Shown here: positions 7,996 through 20,938 of the stretch, piece after piece
How the letters are laid out: each line of letters begins with the position of its first letter
Numbering within the stretch: position 1 is the first letter of the stretch
NCBI RefSeq assembly: GCF_000507185.2
Contig: NZ_AYTM02000002.1
Location: 643,501 to 707,500, forward strand
Length of the DNA stretch: 64,000 bases
Source of the DNA: Pseudomonas syringae KCTC 12500
GTDB lineage: Bacteria > Pseudomonadota > Gammaproteobacteria > Pseudomonadales > Pseudomonadaceae
Direction of reading: 5' to 3'
Notes under the pieces: generated by a model
The model's database searches: none
Seen by the model: the letters and a program-made list of their open reading frames with translations, nothing else
Told to the model about the DNA's origin: nothing
Translations under genes and position numbers: made by a program

Positions 7996-9687
7996 TTAGT
8001 TCTGTTTTTCCATTTGCGCGCGCAGCAGGTCACCAATAGTGGTAGGACCAGTGCTTTCAGCGACTTCAGGCTTGCTACGCAGGCTCTGGATCGCTTCTTT
8101 CTCGTCTTCAACGTCTTTCGACTTGATGGACAAGCTGATTACGCGGCTCTTGCGGTCAACGCTGATGATCTTGGCTTCGATCTCTTCGCCTTCCTTCAGA
8201 ACGTTACGCGCGTCTTCAACGCGGTCACGGCTGATTTCGGAAGCCTTGAGGGTCGCTTCGATGTCGTCGGCCAGAGTGATGATGGCGCCTTTGGCGTCAA
8301 CTTCTTTAACGATACCGCGAACGATGGCGCCTTTGTCATTGACAGTGACGTACTCGGAGAACGGATCGCTTTCCAGTTGCTTGATACCCAGCGAGATACG
8401 CTCACGCTCAGGATCAACCGACAGGATCACAGTGTCGAGCTCGTCGCCCTTCTTGAAGCGACGTACGGCTTCTTCGCCCACTTCGTTCCAGGAGATGTCG
8501 GACAGGTGAACCAGACCGTCGATGCCGCCGTCCAGACCAATGAAGATACCGAAATCGGTGATCGACTTGATGGTGCCGGAGATTTTATCGCCCTTGTTGA
8601 ACTGGCCAGAGAAATCTTCCCACGGGTTAGATTTGCACTGCTTGATGCCGAGGGAGATACGACGACGCTCTTCGTCGATGTCCAGAACCATGACTTCCAC
8701 TTCGTCGCCAACCTGAACGACTTTCGAAGGGTGGATGTTCTTGTTGGTCCAGTCCATTTCGGAAACGTGTACCAGGCCTTCCACGCCTTCTTCCAGCTCT
8801 GCGAAGCAGCCGTAGTCGGTCAGGTTGGTAACACGCGCGGTAACGCGGGTGCTTTCCGGGTAGCGAGCCTTGATAGCGACCCATGGATCTTCACCCAGTT
8901 GCTTCAGACCCAGGGAAACACGATTGCGCTCGCGATCGTACTTCAGGACCTTGACATCGATCTCGTCGCCAACGTTGACGATTTCCGATGGATGCTTGAT
9001 GCGCTTCCAGGCCATGTCGGTGATGTGCAGCAGGCCATCGACGCCACCCAGATCGACGAATGCGCCGTAATCGGTGAGGTTCTTGACGATACCCTTGACT
9101 TGCTGACCTTCCTGCAGGGACTCGAGCAGAGCTTCGCGCTCGGCACTGTTCTCGGCTTCCAGGACACTGCGACGGGAAACGACAACGTTGTTGCGCTTCT
9201 GGTCCAGCTTGATGACCTTGAACTCGAGCTCTTTGCCTTCCAGGTGAGTCGTGTCACGCACAGGGCGGACGTCAACCAGAGAACCAGGCAGGAACGCACG
9301 GATGCCGTTAACGTCGACAGTGAAGCCGCCTTTAACCTTACCGTTGATAACGCCCTTGACCACTTCTTCAGCTGCGAAAGCCGCTTCCAGAACGATCCAG
9401 CACTCGGCACGCTTGGCTTTTTCGCGGGACAGCTTGGTTTCGCCAAAGCCATCTTCGACCGCGTCCAGCGCAACGTGAACTTCATCACCGATCTTGATGG
9501 TCAGCTCGCCAGCGTCGTTGTGGAACTGCTCCAGCGGGATGAGGCCTTCAGATTTCAGACCGGCGTGAACCGTAACCCAACCTGCCTGGTAGTCGATATC
9601 AACGATGATCGCGGTGATGATCGAACCGGCCTGAAGGTTGAGGGTCTTTAGGCTTTCTTCAAAAAGTTCTGCAAAGCTTTCGCTCAT
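7996..9687 (-). CDS. rpsA: 30S ribosomal protein S1
   Basis: 563 residues with six S1 OB-fold repeats. The first two (about 20-170) are the ribosome-binding type; the later four share motifs such as [22 protein letters not shown] and FKKGDE, and bind mRNA. S1 delivers structured mRNAs to the 30S subunit and binds its own leader to autoregulate in related bacteria. The start [12 protein letters not shown] has AGGAA 6 nt upstream. It sits downstream of cmk, as in most gammaproteobacteria. The long open frame on the opposite strand is a codon-usage shadow. Confidence 0.97.
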   Translation of the reverse strand: MSESFAELFEESLKTLNLQAGSIITAIIVDIDYQAGWVTVHAGLKSEGLIPLEQFHNDAGELTIKIGDEVHVALDAVEDGFGETKLSREKAKRAECWIVLEAAFAAEEVVKGVINGKVKGGFTVDVNGIRAFLPGSLVDVRPVRDTTHLEGKELEFKVIKLDQKRNNVVVSRRSVLEAENSAEREALLESLQEGQQVKGIVKNLTDYGAFVDLGGVDGLLHITDMAWKRIKHPSEIVNVGDEIDVKVLKYDRERNRVSLGLKQLGEDPWVAIKARYPESTRVTARVTNLTDYGCFAELEEGVEGLVHVSEMDWTNKNIHPSKVVQVGDEVEVMVLDIDEERRRISLGIKQCKSNPWEDFSGQFNKGDKISGTIKSITDFGIFIGLDGGIDGLVHLSDISWNEVGEEAVRRFKKGDELDTVILSVDPERERISLGIKQLESDPFSEYVTVNDKGAIVRGIVKEVDAKGAIITLADDIEATLKASEISRDRVEDARNVLKEGEEIEAKIISVDRKSRVISLSIKSKDVEDEKEAIQSLRSKPEVAESTGPTTIGDLLRAQMEKQN

Positions 9688-9808
9688 TTTAATTCCTGTT
9701 GATCAAGGGCGAAGGATACGCCCATCTGCCACGCTCCAGACAACGTGGGTTTCGTTCAAGTAAAAGAAAGCCTGCGGGACTATGACTGGTCTCCCACATG
9801 CTTCTTCG
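9688..9808 (-). promoter_or_regulatory. rpsA leader
   Basis: 121 bp between cmk and rpsA. It is the expected place for the rpsA promoter and for S1 autoregulation. No specific element could be proven by eye. Confidence 0.35.
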
Positions 9809-10498
9809 TCACCCGGCAATACCGCGAAGCGCGATTTCGCTCAGAATGCGTTCCAGCACCTGTTCGATGGACAATTCAGTGGAATCCAGCTGTATGGCGT
9901 CGTGCGCCGGCTTCAACGGTGCTACCGCTCGCTGGGTGTCACGCTCGTCGCGTGCACATATCTCATCTAGCAGACTCGACAGACTAACATCATCGCCCTT
10001 GGCCTTCAACTGCAAGTAACGTCGACGCGCACGCTCCTCGGCACTGGCGGTGAGGAATATCTTCAGCGGTGCATCCGGAAAGACCACGGTACCCATGTCG
10101 CGACCGTCCGCGACCAGACCCGGCTCTTCCTGAAACGCTCGCTGACGCAACAGCAACGCATCGCGCACCGCCGGCAGCGAGGCCACCTGTGATGCGCCAC
10201 TGCCGACCTGCTCGTTGCGAATGGCGTGGGTGACGTCCTCGCCTTCCAAAATGATGCGCTGCCCCTGCCCTGCCGCAGTCGCTTCGAACTGAACATCAAG
10301 ATGAGCGGCCAGAACCTTGAGCGCTTCTTCATTGGTCAGGTCGACACCGTGATTGCGCGCCGCGAAAGCCAGCAGGCGATACAACGCGCCGGAGTCGAGC
10401 AGGCACCAGCCAAGTTTCCTGGCCAGCAATCCGGCGACAGTGCCCTTTCCGGAACCGCTGGGGCCGTCGATGGTAATAACAGGAGCTTTGATTTTCAC
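9809..10498 (-). CDS. cmk: Cytidylate kinase
   Basis: 229 residues; E. coli Cmk has 227. P-loop [11 protein letters not shown] near residue 8, the substrate-binding [10 protein letters not shown] and [13 protein letters not shown] segments, and the LID region [10 protein letters not shown]. It phosphorylates CMP and dCMP. The start is a GTG at 10498 that overlaps the TGA of the upstream tyrA-aroA' gene in the sequence GTGA, with AGAGGA about 6 nt before it. The longer frame to 10582 lies wholly inside the upstream gene and is not real. Confidence 0.95.
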   Translation of the reverse strand: MKIKAPVITIDGPSGSGKGTVAGLLARKLGWCLLDSGALYRLLAFAARNHGVDLTNEEALKVLAAHLDVQFEATAAGQGQRIILEGEDVTHAIRNEQVGSGASQVASLPAVRDALLLRQRAFQEEPGLVADGRDMGTVVFPDAPLKIFLTASAEERARRRYLQLKAKGDDVSLSSLLDEICARDERDTQRAVAPLKPAHDAIQLDSTELSIEQVLERILSEIALRGIAG

Positions 10499-12099
10499 TT
10501 TTTGTCCTCTTGCGCTACACGCATGCCAACTTGAGCGCACAGCGCCAGAAAATGGGGAAACAATGCGGCGGCATCCGCGCACGCCTGGATACGGATGGGT
10601 GCCGAAGCCCTCAACGATGCAACGCGAAACGCCATGACGATACGCTGATCACCGCGAGCATCCACCTCGCCGCCACCCGGCACACCGCCTTCGATAATGA
10701 TGCCATCCAGCACGGGCTCGGCCTCGATACCGAGCGCCAGCAAACCGTCAGCCATCAGCCTGACGCACTCCGACTCATCGGCTTGCAGGGCCTGCGCGCC
10801 GCGCAGAATGGTACGCCCTTCTGCGCAGGCTGCGGCAACAAGAAGCACCGGAAATGCATTCAGCGCCAGAGGCACCAGTGCTTCGGGGATGTCAGCGCCT
10901 TTGAGCCGGGCCGAGCGAACATGCAGGTCAGCGACCGCTTCATTCGCCAGCTTGCGGACGTTCTGCAGCACGATATCGCCGCCCATCAGGCGCAAGATAT
11001 CGATCGCCCCCTCGCAAGAGGAACTGACGGGAACGTCCTCCAGCAGCAGATCGCAGCCTTCACTGATCGACGTCGCGACCATGAACAGCACCGCCGACGT
11101 CACGTCAACCGGCCCCTTGATGCGATGACTGACACCCTCAGCAGACCCACCGTGGAGTGCACGAGGCTCCTCAGGTGCGGTATCGACACGCGCACGGCTG
11201 GCGAGAATTCTGCCGAAGTGCTCCCTCGCTGCGCGTGCACGGGTAAATACATCCATCAACTGCGCGCCATCACCGGCATCCACAGCCTCGCGCAAGGCGT
11301 CGAGATCGGTGCGAAAGCTGTCCAGGGTGCGCAGTACGGCATCACGATTGGCCATGAAAATGTCATGCCACATGGTCGGATCGCTGCCTGCGATGCGCGT
11401 GAAATCACGAAACCCGCCCGCGGCATACCTGAATATGTCCAGGTTCTCATTGCGCTTGGCCAGCGAGTCGACCAGACCGAATGCCAGCAGATGCGGCAGA
11501 TGGCTGGTGGCAGCCAGCACCTCGTCGTGGCGCTCGACCTGCATGTGCTCAACGTCAGCCCCAAGGGCTGACCACAACTGGTCGACAATCGCCACCGCCT
11601 GGGGATCGGTTTCAGTCAGTGGCGTGAGAATGACCTTATGGCGACGAAACAGCGCCGCATTGGACGCCTCGACACCGCTCTGCTCGGAGCCTGCAATCGG
11701 ATGGCCGGGCACGAAGCGCGACGGCATGTGCCCGAACGCCTGACGTGCAGCCCTCACCACATTGCCTTTGGCGCTGCCGACATCGGTCAGGATTGCATGA
11801 CCCAGATCGATCGGCGCCAGCAGCGCAAGCAGCTTTTCCATGGCCAGTATCGGCACCGCCAGCTGGATCACGTCCGCACCACGGCAAGCGGTGGCAAGGT
11901 CAGCCTCACAACGGTCCACGACCCCCAGCTCTACCGCCAGCTGTCGCGACTGCGGATCGAGGTCGACGCCGACCACTTCGCCACACAGGCCGCTTTCGCG
12001 CACACCCTTGGCAAAGGAACCACCGATCAGCCCGAGCCCGACGACCACCAGACGACCGATCACCGGCCGTACTGACTGTTCTGCAATCACATCAACCAC
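10495..12099 (-). CDS. tyrA: Prephenate/arogenate dehydrogenase fused to a truncated, degenerate EPSP-synthase domain
   Basis: 534 residues, whereas the bifunctional TyrA-AroA fusion of other pseudomonads is about 745. Residues 16 to about 300 are a complete TyrA: the NAD-binding [11 protein letters not shown], the catalytic [10 protein letters not shown] near 133, the SHLPHLLA segment and [10 protein letters not shown] near 228. A short linker follows, then only the C-terminal half of AroA (about 326-534). The dehydrogenase oxidises prephenate or arogenate in tyrosine synthesis and should be active. The AroA part has lost its first ~220 residues and key active-site residues. The start is a GTG (12099) with AGGTGT upstream; a second GTG at 12090 is possible. 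It overlaps cmk by 4 bp. The gene hisC2, which lies between pheA and tyrA in P. aeruginosa, is absent. Confidence 0.9.
   Translation of the reverse strand: MVDVIAEQSVRPVIGRLVVVGLGLIGGSFAKGVRESGLCGEVVGVDLDPQSRQLAVELGVVDRCEADLATACRGADVIQLAVPILAMEKLLALLAPIDLGHAILTDVGSAKGNVVRAARQAFGHMPSRFVPGHPIAGSEQSGVEASNAALFRRHKVILTPLTETDPQAVAIVDQLWSALGADVEHMQVERHDEVLAATSHLPHLLAFGLVDSLAKRNENLDIFRYAAGGFRDFTRIAGSDPTMWHDIFMANRDAVLRTLDSFRTDLDALREAVDAGDGAQLMDVFTRARAAREHFGRILASRARVDTAPEEPRALHGGSAEGVSHRIKGPVDVTSAVLFMVATSISEGCDLLLEDVPVSSSCEGAIDILRLMGGDIVLQNVRKLANEAVADLHVRSARLKGADIPEALVPLALNAFPVLLVAAACAEGRTILRGAQALQADESECVRLMADGLLALGIEAEPVLDGIIIEGGVPGGGEVDARGDQRIVMAFRVASLRASAPIRIQACADAAALFPHFLALCAQVGMRVAQEDKK
10498..11124 (-). 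other. Vestigial AroA (EPSP synthase) domain within the tyrA reading frame
   Basis: Residues 326-534 of the fusion align with the second half of Aro[76 protein letters not shown] and [15 protein letters not shown] are all recognisable. The functional signatures have drifted: the DEFP/DEYP segment with the catalytic Asp is NAFP (414-417), the KESDR motif is DESEC (441-445), the DHR motif is DQR (484-486), and SFP near the end is LFP. The N-terminal half, with the phosphate-binding GDKS and the SAQVKS segment, is gone. It cannot be an active EPSP synthase on this evidence. The preserved frame could reflect a structural role for TyrA, or simply the need to read through into cmk. Confidence 0.85.
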
Positions 12100-12156
12100 G
12101 CGAACACACCTGACAACCCGGCAAGGTAAAAAACAAACGAATCATGGACCACACCC

Positions 12157-13251
12157 TCAGAGCACCGCTTTCGGGTAGGAACCCAGCACCTTCAAGGCGA
12201 CGGCTTCGCTGCTGATTCGCTCCAGCACGGCCTTGACCAGCGGATCCTTGTGATGGCCGACGAAGTCAATGAAGAACACGTAGGTCCACTTGCCACTGCG
12301 CGAAGGACGGGTCTCGATACGCGTCAGGTCCAGGCCATTCTCGTGAAACGGCACCAGCAGCTCGTGCAGCGCGCCCGGCTTGTTGCTCATCGACACAATG
12401 ATCGAGGTTTTGTCATCGCCGGTCGGCGGGACTTCCTGATTGCCGATAATGAGAAAACGCGTGGAATTGTCCGGACGATCTTCGATCTTTTCCGCCAGTC
12501 GGGTCAGGCCATACAGACCTGCCGCCATATCGCCGGCGATGGCCGCCGAGTTCCACTCGCCCTTTACCCGTTTGGCAGCTTCGGCGTTGCTGGCAACGGC
12601 GACGCGCTCGACATTCGGGTAATGGGCATCCAGCCATTTACGGCACTGAGCCAGCGACTGGGCATGGGAATAAATGCGCGTGATGCTTTCCGTCTTGGTG
12701 CTTTCGCCCACCAGCAAATGGTGGTGAATGCGCAGTTCGACTTCGCCGCAGATCACCATGTCGTGTTCAAGAAAGCTGTCGAGGGTGTGATTGACCGCGC
12801 CTTCGGTGGAATTTTCCACCGGAACCACGCCGAAATTCACGGCACCGGCGACCACTTCGCGGAACACTTCGTCAATTGCAGCCATCGGCAGACTGATGAC
12901 GGCGTGCCCGAAATGCTTCATCGCGGCGGCCTGGGTAAACGTCCCCTCAGGGCCAAGATAGGCGACCTTGAGCGGCTGTTCCAGCGCGAGGCAGGAAGAC
13001 ATGATTTCGCGGAACAGACGCGCCATTTCTTCGTTGCTCAACGGCCCGCGATTACGCTCCATGACTCGCCTGAGCACCGCAGCTTCGCGCTCCGGCCGAT
13101 AGAACACCGGCACCTCGCCTTCAGCCAGCGAGGACATCTTGACCCTGGCCACCTCTTGGGCACAGCGGGCACGCTCGCTGATCAGTTCCAGAACCTTCTC
13201 ATCGAGGCTGTCGATACGGACGCGAAGCGCCTTGAGTTCTTGCTCGGACAT
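12157..13251 (-). CDS. pheA: Chorismate mutase / prephenate dehydratase (P-protein)
   Basis: 364 residues with three domains. An AroQ-type chorismate mutase (about 1-90, MSEQELKALRVRIDSLDEKVLELISERA) comes first. The prephenate dehydratase (about 95-270, YLGPEGTFTQ and the catalytic NSTRFLIIG) follows. A C-terminal ACT domain (about 280-360, GALHELLVPF and the ESRP-type segment TRIETRPSR) would bind phenylalanine for feedback inhibition. It makes phenylpyruvate from chorismate. The ATG shares one base with the serC stop (TGATG), so the two are translationally coupled. Confidence 0.96.
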   Translation of the reverse strand: MSEQELKALRVRIDSLDEKVLELISERARCAQEVARVKMSSLAEGEVPVFYRPEREAAVLRRVMERNRGPLSNEEMARLFREIMSSCLALEQPLKVAYLGPEGTFTQAAAMKHFGHAVISLPMAAIDEVFREVVAGAVNFGVVPVENSTEGAVNHTLDSFLEHDMVICGEVELRIHHHLLVGESTKTESITRIYSHAQSLAQCRKWLDAHYPNVERVAVASNAEAAKRVKGEWNSAAIAGDMAAGLYGLTRLAEKIEDRPDNSTRFLIIGNQEVPPTGDDKTSIIVSMSNKPGALHELLVPFHENGLDLTRIETRPSRSGKWTYVFFIDFVGHHKDPLVKAVLERISSEAVALKVLGSYPKAVL

Positions 13252-14336
13252 CAGCCGTGCTCCTTCTCGAAGTCTTTCATATAGGCCACCAACGCGTTGA
13301 CGGCGTTGATATCGATCGCGTTGTAGATGGATGCACGCATGCCACCCACCGAGCGATGGCCCTTGAGGTTAAGCAGGCCGTTTGCATCGGCACCGGCCAG
13401 GAACGGCTTGTCGAGACGATCGTCAGCCAGACGGAACGGGACGTTCATCCACGAACGATCAGACTTGTTGATCGGGTTGCTATACAGCTCGCTGGCGTCG
13501 ATGAAGTCATACAGCGTGCGCTGCTTGATTTCGTTGCGCTTGCCGATCGCTTCGACACCGCCCTGCTCTTTCAGCCATTCGAAGACCAGCCCGGACAGGT
13601 ACCAAGCCAGGGTCGGCGGCGTGTTGTACATCGAACCATTGTCGGCCGCGACTTTGTAGTCGAGCATGGTCGGGCACAGCGAGCGCGCACGACCCAGTAA
13701 GTCTTCGCGAATGATCACCACCACGATGCCGCTGGGGCCGATGTTCTTCTGGGCGCCGGCGTAGATCATGCCGAAACGCGAGATATCGAGCGGACGCGAG
13801 AGGATGTCCGAAGACATGTCGGCCACCAGGGGCACGTCGCCGGTTTCCGGAATCCAGTTGAATTCCAGGCCGCCAATGGTTTCGTTTGGCGCGTAGTGGA
13901 CGTAAGACGCGTCCTTGGACAGCTTCCACTCGCTCTGGCCGGGAATGGCGAAGTAACCGTAGGCCTTGGCGCTGGCCGCGACGTTGATTGCGCCATAGCG
14001 CGAAGCCTCGTCGATAGCCTTCTGCGACCAGATGCCGGTGTCGATGTAATCGGCCTTGCCATTTTCAGGCAGCAGGTTCAGCGCGATCTGGGCGAACTGC
14101 TGGCTGGCACCGCCTTGCAGGAACAACACTTTGTAATTCGAAGGAATGGACAGCAGATCACGCAGATCCTGCTCGGCCTTGGTGGCAATGGAGACGAACT
14201 CATCACTGCGGTGGCTCATTTCCATGACGGAAAGGCCTTTGCCATGCCAGTCGAGGAGCTCCGCCTGGGCACGCAGCAGAACAGCTTCAGGAAGCGCAGC
14301 AGGACCTGCGCAGAAGTTAAAGGCTCGCTTGCTCAT
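13251..14336 (-). CDS. serC: Phosphoserine aminotransferase
   Basis: 361 residues, the standard SerC length, from MSKRAFNFCAGPAALP. Class-V PLP aminotransferase: GGASQQFAQIALNL near 75 and the PLP lysine in YAGAQKNIGPSG near 197. It makes 3-phosphoserine for serine synthesis and also serves pyridoxal phosphate synthesis. The longer frame to 14501 was rejected because all extra residues lie before the conserved N-terminus. First of the serC-pheA-tyrA-cmk series, with a 1-nt overlap with pheA. Confidence 0.95.
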   Translation of the reverse strand: MSKRAFNFCAGPAALPEAVLLRAQAELLDWHGKGLSVMEMSHRSDEFVSIATKAEQDLRDLLSIPSNYKVLFLQGGASQQFAQIALNLLPENGKADYIDTGIWSQKAIDEASRYGAINVAASAKAYGYFAIPGQSEWKLSKDASYVHYAPNETIGGLEFNWIPETGDVPLVADMSSDILSRPLDISRFGMIYAGAQKNIGPSGIVVVIIREDLLGRARSLCPTMLDYKVAADNGSMYNTPPTLAWYLSGLVFEWLKEQGGVEAIGKRNEIKQRTLYDFIDASELYSNPINKSDRSWMNVPFRLADDRLDKPFLAGADANGLLNLKGHRSVGGMRASIYNAIDINAVNALVAYMKDFEKEHG

Positions 14337-14469
14337 ATCCACTCTCGTCAAATACGTTGGGTCTGTACGCGCTTGTTTCTGGTTGCTTGCCACGAGCAGA
14401 CAGACGCCGCAGCGACTGGCAGCTCCTTGCGGGAATCTTGATCCGGCCGCCGGGCTGGCCGAATACCGC

Positions 14470-14521
14470 AAGGGCTGGACTTGCCTGGAATGCAGATGCA
14501 TGCACAGACGAGCCAGCCCTT
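14470..14521 (-). terminator. Possible stem-loop after gyrA
   Basis: AAGGGCTGG and CCAGCCCTT are separated by 34 nt, starting 20 bp after the gyrA stop. There is no clear U-tract, so it may attenuate rather than stop transcription into serC. Confidence 0.3.
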
Positions 14522-14540
14522 ACCTGATTTACGTTACCGC

Positions 14541-17318
<2,778 letters not shown>

Positions 17319-17622
17319 GAGAAGCCTGATTCCTTTTTCTGGTGAAACCTCGCAAACCCATTCGGGGTATACGAAGCTCGCCGCTGCCAGCATATGCAGG
17401 GCAGCGACTTACGACAAATCAACGAGTTATGCCATGAATCTACGCAGCGTGGGCGACTACAATCAGTGTCCCCGATAACCGCCGGATATTACCACAATCG
17501 CCGAGGCGCTCACATCCTTTGCAGGCGCTGAAAGCGAGCCGCAGACACATAACACGCCTGAGAAACGCTTACAGGCCCGCCCAGCCGCATTGCACAACGG
17601 CGACGGGTCGGGCCTGTCTGCC
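17319..17622. promoter_or_regulatory. gyrA upstream region and mtnA 3' region
   Basis: About 300 bp with no gene. The left part must carry the gyrA promoter; it is A+T-richer at 17405-17500. The right part holds the inverted repeat listed at 17572-17616. Confidence 0.4.
17572..17616 (-). terminator. Possible terminator or stem-loop after mtnA
   Basis: CAGGCCCG and CGGGCCTG flank a 29-nt loop, 7 bp past the mtnA stop. There is no strong U-tract, so the assignment is tentative. Confidence 0.35.
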
Positions 17623-18699
17623 TCAGTGAAGGTGTTTACGGCTCATCAATTGAGCCATGCGCGCGGTATCGGGACGTTCGACAATGCCCTTTTCGGTCAC
17701 GATGGCGTCGATCAGGTCGGCCGGCGTCACATCGAACACCGGGTTGAAAGCCTCGACCTCGGCGCCGACTCGCTGGCCGCCCACTTCGAGCAGTTCACGG
17801 CCGTCGCGCTCTTCAATGATGATGTCGTCACCACTGGCCATGTCCATGTCGATGGTCGAGCTCGGTGCGACCACCATGAAGCGCACCCCGTGGTGCATGG
17901 CGGCGACAGCAAGCTGATAGGTGCCGATCTTGTTCGCCACGTCGCCGTTGGCGGTGATGCGGTCAGCACCGACGATGACCCAGGTGATGCCCTTGGTGCG
18001 CATCAGGTGCGCGGCGGCGGAATCTGCGTTCAGGGTCACCGGGATGCCCTCGTTGGCCAGCTCCCAGGCGGTAAGCCGCGAACCCTGCAGCCAGGGCCGG
18101 GTTTCGTCGGCGTAGACCCGCTCGATCATGCCTTCCAGATGCGCCGCACGAATCACGCCCAGCGCCGTGCCGAAGCCGCCAGTGGCCAGCGCCCCGGTAT
18201 TGCAGTGGGTGAGCACCGTCTGCAGATTACCCTGGTGCTTGCGGATCAGGTCGGCGCCCAGCTGGGCCATGGTCAGATTGGCCTCGCGGTCGCTCAGGTG
18301 AATCGCCACGGCTTCGGCCTCGAGGGCCGCCAGCGGGTCATCGCCGTGCTTGACGCGCATCAGACGATCACGCATCCGGTTCAGCGCCCAGAACAGGTTC
18401 ACTGCCGTTGGGCGCGAATCGGCCAGCAACTGCAAGTCCTCTTCCAGCGCCGGATACCAGTCTGCACCTTGCGCGATACGCGCACGTGCGGCCAGCACCG
18501 CACCATAGGCAGCACTGATGCCGATAGCCGGCGCGCCGCGCACGACCATCGTGCGAATCGCTTCGGCGACTCCCTCGGCGGTGGTATAGCGGTGCCAGAC
18601 TTCCTCGAACGGCAGTACCCGCTGGTCCAGCAGGTACAGAGCGTCGTCTCGCCAATCGATGGCCTTAACTTTCTCTGCAGCCAACATTCGATCGCGCAT
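17623..18699 (-). CDS. mtnA: S-methyl-5-thioribose-1-phosphate isomerase
   Basis: 358 residues from [16 protein letters not shown]. An eIF2B-like/MtnA fold: [14 protein letters not shown] near 55, [13 protein letters not shown] near 160 with the catalytic Cys, and [18 protein letters not shown] near 240 with the catalytic Asp. It isomerises methylthioribose-1-phosphate to the ribulose form in methionine salvage. Of three possible in-frame ATGs, the one at 18699 has GGAG at the right distance. It is divergent from mtaD, which produces an earlier intermediate in the same salvage route. Confidence 0.94.
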   Translation of the reverse strand: MRDRMLAAEKVKAIDWRDDALYLLDQRVLPFEEVWHRYTTAEGVAEAIRTMVVRGAPAIGISAAYGAVLAARARIAQGADWYPALEEDLQLLADSRPTAVNLFWALNRMRDRLMRVKHGDDPLAALEAEAVAIHLSDREANLTMAQLGADLIRKHQGNLQTVLTHCNTGALATGGFGTALGVIRAAHLEGMIERVYADETRPWLQGSRLTAWELANEGIPVTLNADSAAAHLMRTKGITWVIVGADRITANGDVANKIGTYQLAVAAMHHGVRFMVVAPSSTIDMDMASGDDIIIEERDGRELLEVGGQRVGAEVEAFNPVFDVTPADLIDAIVTEKGIVERPDTARMAQLMSRKHLH

Positions 18700-18746
18700 C
18701 GCCAACTCCATCTTGAACATCCGAAACCCAGCATCAAAAGCCGCTG

Positions 18747-18752
18747 ATTATA
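18747..18752 (-). promoter_or_regulatory. Candidate -10 box for mtnA
   Basis: A perfect TATAAT on the minus strand about 48 nt before the mtnA start, in the 120-bp divergent mtnA-mtaD region. No convincing -35 was found. Confidence 0.35.
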
Positions 18753-18819
18753 GCGAGCCGCCTGCGAAGACGCTCGGGTATACTTCGTCATCAACGTAAT
18801 AAACGATGGAAACCTTCTC

Positions 18820-20151
18820 ATGCCGAACGCTACAGCACCGCTCGACCTTTTGCTCCTGCCCGACTGGCTGGTGCCGGTCGAGCCCGCAGGCGTCGTGCTC
18901 AAGGACCACGGCATCGGCATTCGCGATGGCTGTATCGCTTATATCGGTCCACGCGCCGAAGCGCTGCGGCAAAACGCCGTGCAGGTGCTGGAACTGCCCG
19001 GCATGCTGCTCAGCCCCGGCCTGATCAACGCCCACGGCCATGCGGCGATGACCTTGTTTCGCGGGCTGGCCGATGACCTGCCACTGATGACCTGGCTGCA
19101 GGACCATATCTGGCCTGCCGAAGGCAAGTGGGTCGATGAAGACTTCGTGCGTGACGGCACAGACCTGGCCATCGCCGAGCAGCTCAAGGGCGGCATCACC
19201 TGTTTCTCCGACATGTATTTCTACCCCAAGGTGGCCGCCGAACGCGTCCACGCCAGCGGCATGCGTGCGCAGATCACCGTCCCGGTGCTGGATTTTCCGA
19301 TTCCAGGTGCCCATACCACGGCTGAAGCCCTGCACAACGGCATCGAACTGTTCAACGATCTCGCCCATCATCCACGCATCAAGATCGCCTTCGGCCCGCA
19401 TGCGCCCTATACCGTGAGCGATGAGAACCTGGAGAAGGTCCGGGTAATCGCCGACGAGCTGGACGCCACGATCCAGATGCACGTCCACGAGACCGCATTT
19501 GAAGTCGAGCAGGCTGTCGAACAGCGCCAGGAACGCCCCCTCGCCCGCCTCAACCGGTTGGGCATGCTCGGGCCGCGCTTCCAGGCCGTGCACATGACCC
19601 AGATCAGCGACGACGATCTGGCCCTGCTGGTGGAAAGCAATACCAACGTCATTCATTGCCCGGAATCCAATCTCAAGCTGGCCAGCGGTTTCTGCCCGGT
19701 TGAACGACTGTGGCAGGCCGGTGTGAACGTTGCGGTGGGCACCGACGGTGCCGCCAGCAACAATGACCTGGACCTGCTCGGCGAAACCCGCACCGCCGCC
19801 TTGCTGGCCAAGGCTGTTGCTGGCTCGGCTACGGCGCTGGATGCACACCGCGCGCTGCGCATGGCAACGCTGAATGGCGCTCGCGCCCTGGGTATTCAGG
19901 CCGAGACCGGCTCGCTGGAGATCGGCAAGGCGGCGGACATGGTCGCTTTCGACCTGTCGGGCCTGGCCCAGCAACCGATCTACGATCCGGTATCGCAGCT
20001 TATATATGCCACTGGCCGCGATTGCGTGAGTCATGTCTGGGTGGCCGGCAAGCAATTGCTCGACGCTCGCCAGCTGACCCGCATGGATGAACACGCTTTG
20101 CGCGACACCGCGATCGCGTGGGGCCAGCGTATTTCCGGTAAAGCCGAATAA
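18820..20151 (+). CDS. mtaD: 5'-methylthioadenosine / S-adenosylhomocysteine deaminase (amidohydrolase)
   Basis: 443 residues of the TRZ/ATZ amidohydrolase family. Zinc ligands in NAHGHA (His72, His74), a further His in [10 protein letters not shown], the His in FQAVHMTQ and the Asp in [12 protein letters not shown]. It deaminates methylthioadenosine to methylthioinosine, the pseudomonad entry into MTA salvage, which then feeds MtnA. GGA precedes the ATG. It is followed after 85 bp by ubiG and may be read with it. Confidence 0.9.
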   Translation: MPNATAPLDLLLLPDWLVPVEPAGVVLKDHGIGIRDGCIAYIGPRAEALRQNAVQVLELPGMLLSPGLINAHGHAAMTLFRGLADDLPLMTWLQDHIWPAEGKWVDEDFVRDGTDLAIAEQLKGGITCFSDMYFYPKVAAERVHASGMRAQITVPVLDFPIPGAHTTAEALHNGIELFNDLAHHPRIKIAFGPHAPYTVSDENLEKVRVIADELDATIQMHVHETAFEVEQAVEQRQERPLARLNRLGMLGPRFQAVHMTQISDDDLALLVESNTNVIHCPESNLKLASGFCPVERLWQAGVNVAVGTDGAASNNDLDLLGETRTAALLAKAVAGSATALDAHRALRMATLNGARALGIQAETGSLEIGKAADMVAFDLSGLAQQPIYDPVSQLIYATGRDCVSHVWVAGKQLLDARQLTRMDEHALRDTAIAWGQRISGKAE

Positions 20152-20236
20152 TTCGATTCGGACCGAACACATGCCAGTCAGGCTTATCTATAACCCTGAC
20201 TGATGAAAAAGAATTTTGAGTTCAAGAGGGACACCC

Positions 20237-20935
20237 ATGAGCAACGTCGACCGCGCAGAAATCGCCAAATTCGAGGCCCTGGCCCATCGCTGGTGGGACC
20301 GCGAAAGCGAATTCAAGCCGCTGCATGACATCAACCCGCTGCGCGTCAACTGGATCGACGAGCGTGTCGGCCTGGCGGGCAAGAAGGTGCTGGACGTCGG
20401 CTGCGGCGGCGGCATTCTCAGCGAGGCGATGGCTTTGCGCGGCGCCACGGTGACCGGCATCGACATGGGCGAAGCGCCGCTGGCAGTTGCGCAGCTGCAT
20501 CAGCTCGAATCGGGTGTCAGCGTCGAGTATCGACAGATCACCGCCGAGGACATGGCCGAAGAAATGCCCGAGCAATACGATGTAGTGACCTGCCTGGAAA
20601 TGCTCGAGCACGTGCCGGACCCCTCCTCGGTGATCCGCGCCTGCTACCGCATGGTCAAGCCTGGCGGCCAGGTGTTCTTCTCGACCATCAACCGTAACCC
20701 GAAAGCCTATCTGTTCGCCGTGGTCGGCGCCGAATACATCCTTAACCTGCTGCCACGCGGCACTCACGACTTCAAGAAATTCATCCGCCCTTCCGAGCTG
20801 GGCGCCTGGAGCCGTGACGCCGGTCTGCAGGTCAAGGACGTCATCGGCCTGACCTACAACCCGCTGACCAAGCATTACAAGTTGACCTCCGATGTCGGCG
20901 TCAACTACATGATCCAGACCCTGCGGGAGGCATGA
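20237..20935 (+). CDS. ubiG: Ubiquinone biosynthesis O-methyltransferase
   Basis: 232 residues. Class-I SAM methyltransferase with [16 protein letters not shown] (motif I, about 52-67), [22 protein letters not shown] and the membrane-binding region [24 protein letters not shown]. It performs both O-methylations of ubiquinone synthesis. The start MSNVDRAE at 20237 has AGAGGG 6 nt upstream; a TTG 21 nt earlier is less likely. mupP follows almost immediately. Confidence 0.96.
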   Translation: MSNVDRAEIAKFEALAHRWWDRESEFKPLHDINPLRVNWIDERVGLAGKKVLDVGCGGGILSEAMALRGATVTGIDMGEAPLAVAQLHQLESGVSVEYRQITAEDMAEEMPEQYDVVTCLEMLEHVPDPSSVIRACYRMVKPGGQVFFSTINRNPKAYLFAVVGAEYILNLLPRGTHDFKKFIRPSELGAWSRDAGLQVKDVIGLTYNPLTKHYKLTSDVGVNYMIQTLREA

Positions 20936-20938
20936 TTG

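Noticed and set aside
7981..9651. 556-codon open frame opposite rpsA
   Set aside because: It mirrors rpsA with no ribosome site or family motifs; its length comes from the biased codon use of S1 and the high GC content.
10495..12099. Possibility that the short aroA part is a frameshift, with the rest in another frame
   Set aside because: The sequence passes directly from the TyrA C-terminus to the middle of AroA in frame; the missing ~220 codons are not present in any frame between 11124 and 11210, so it is a deletion in this sequence.
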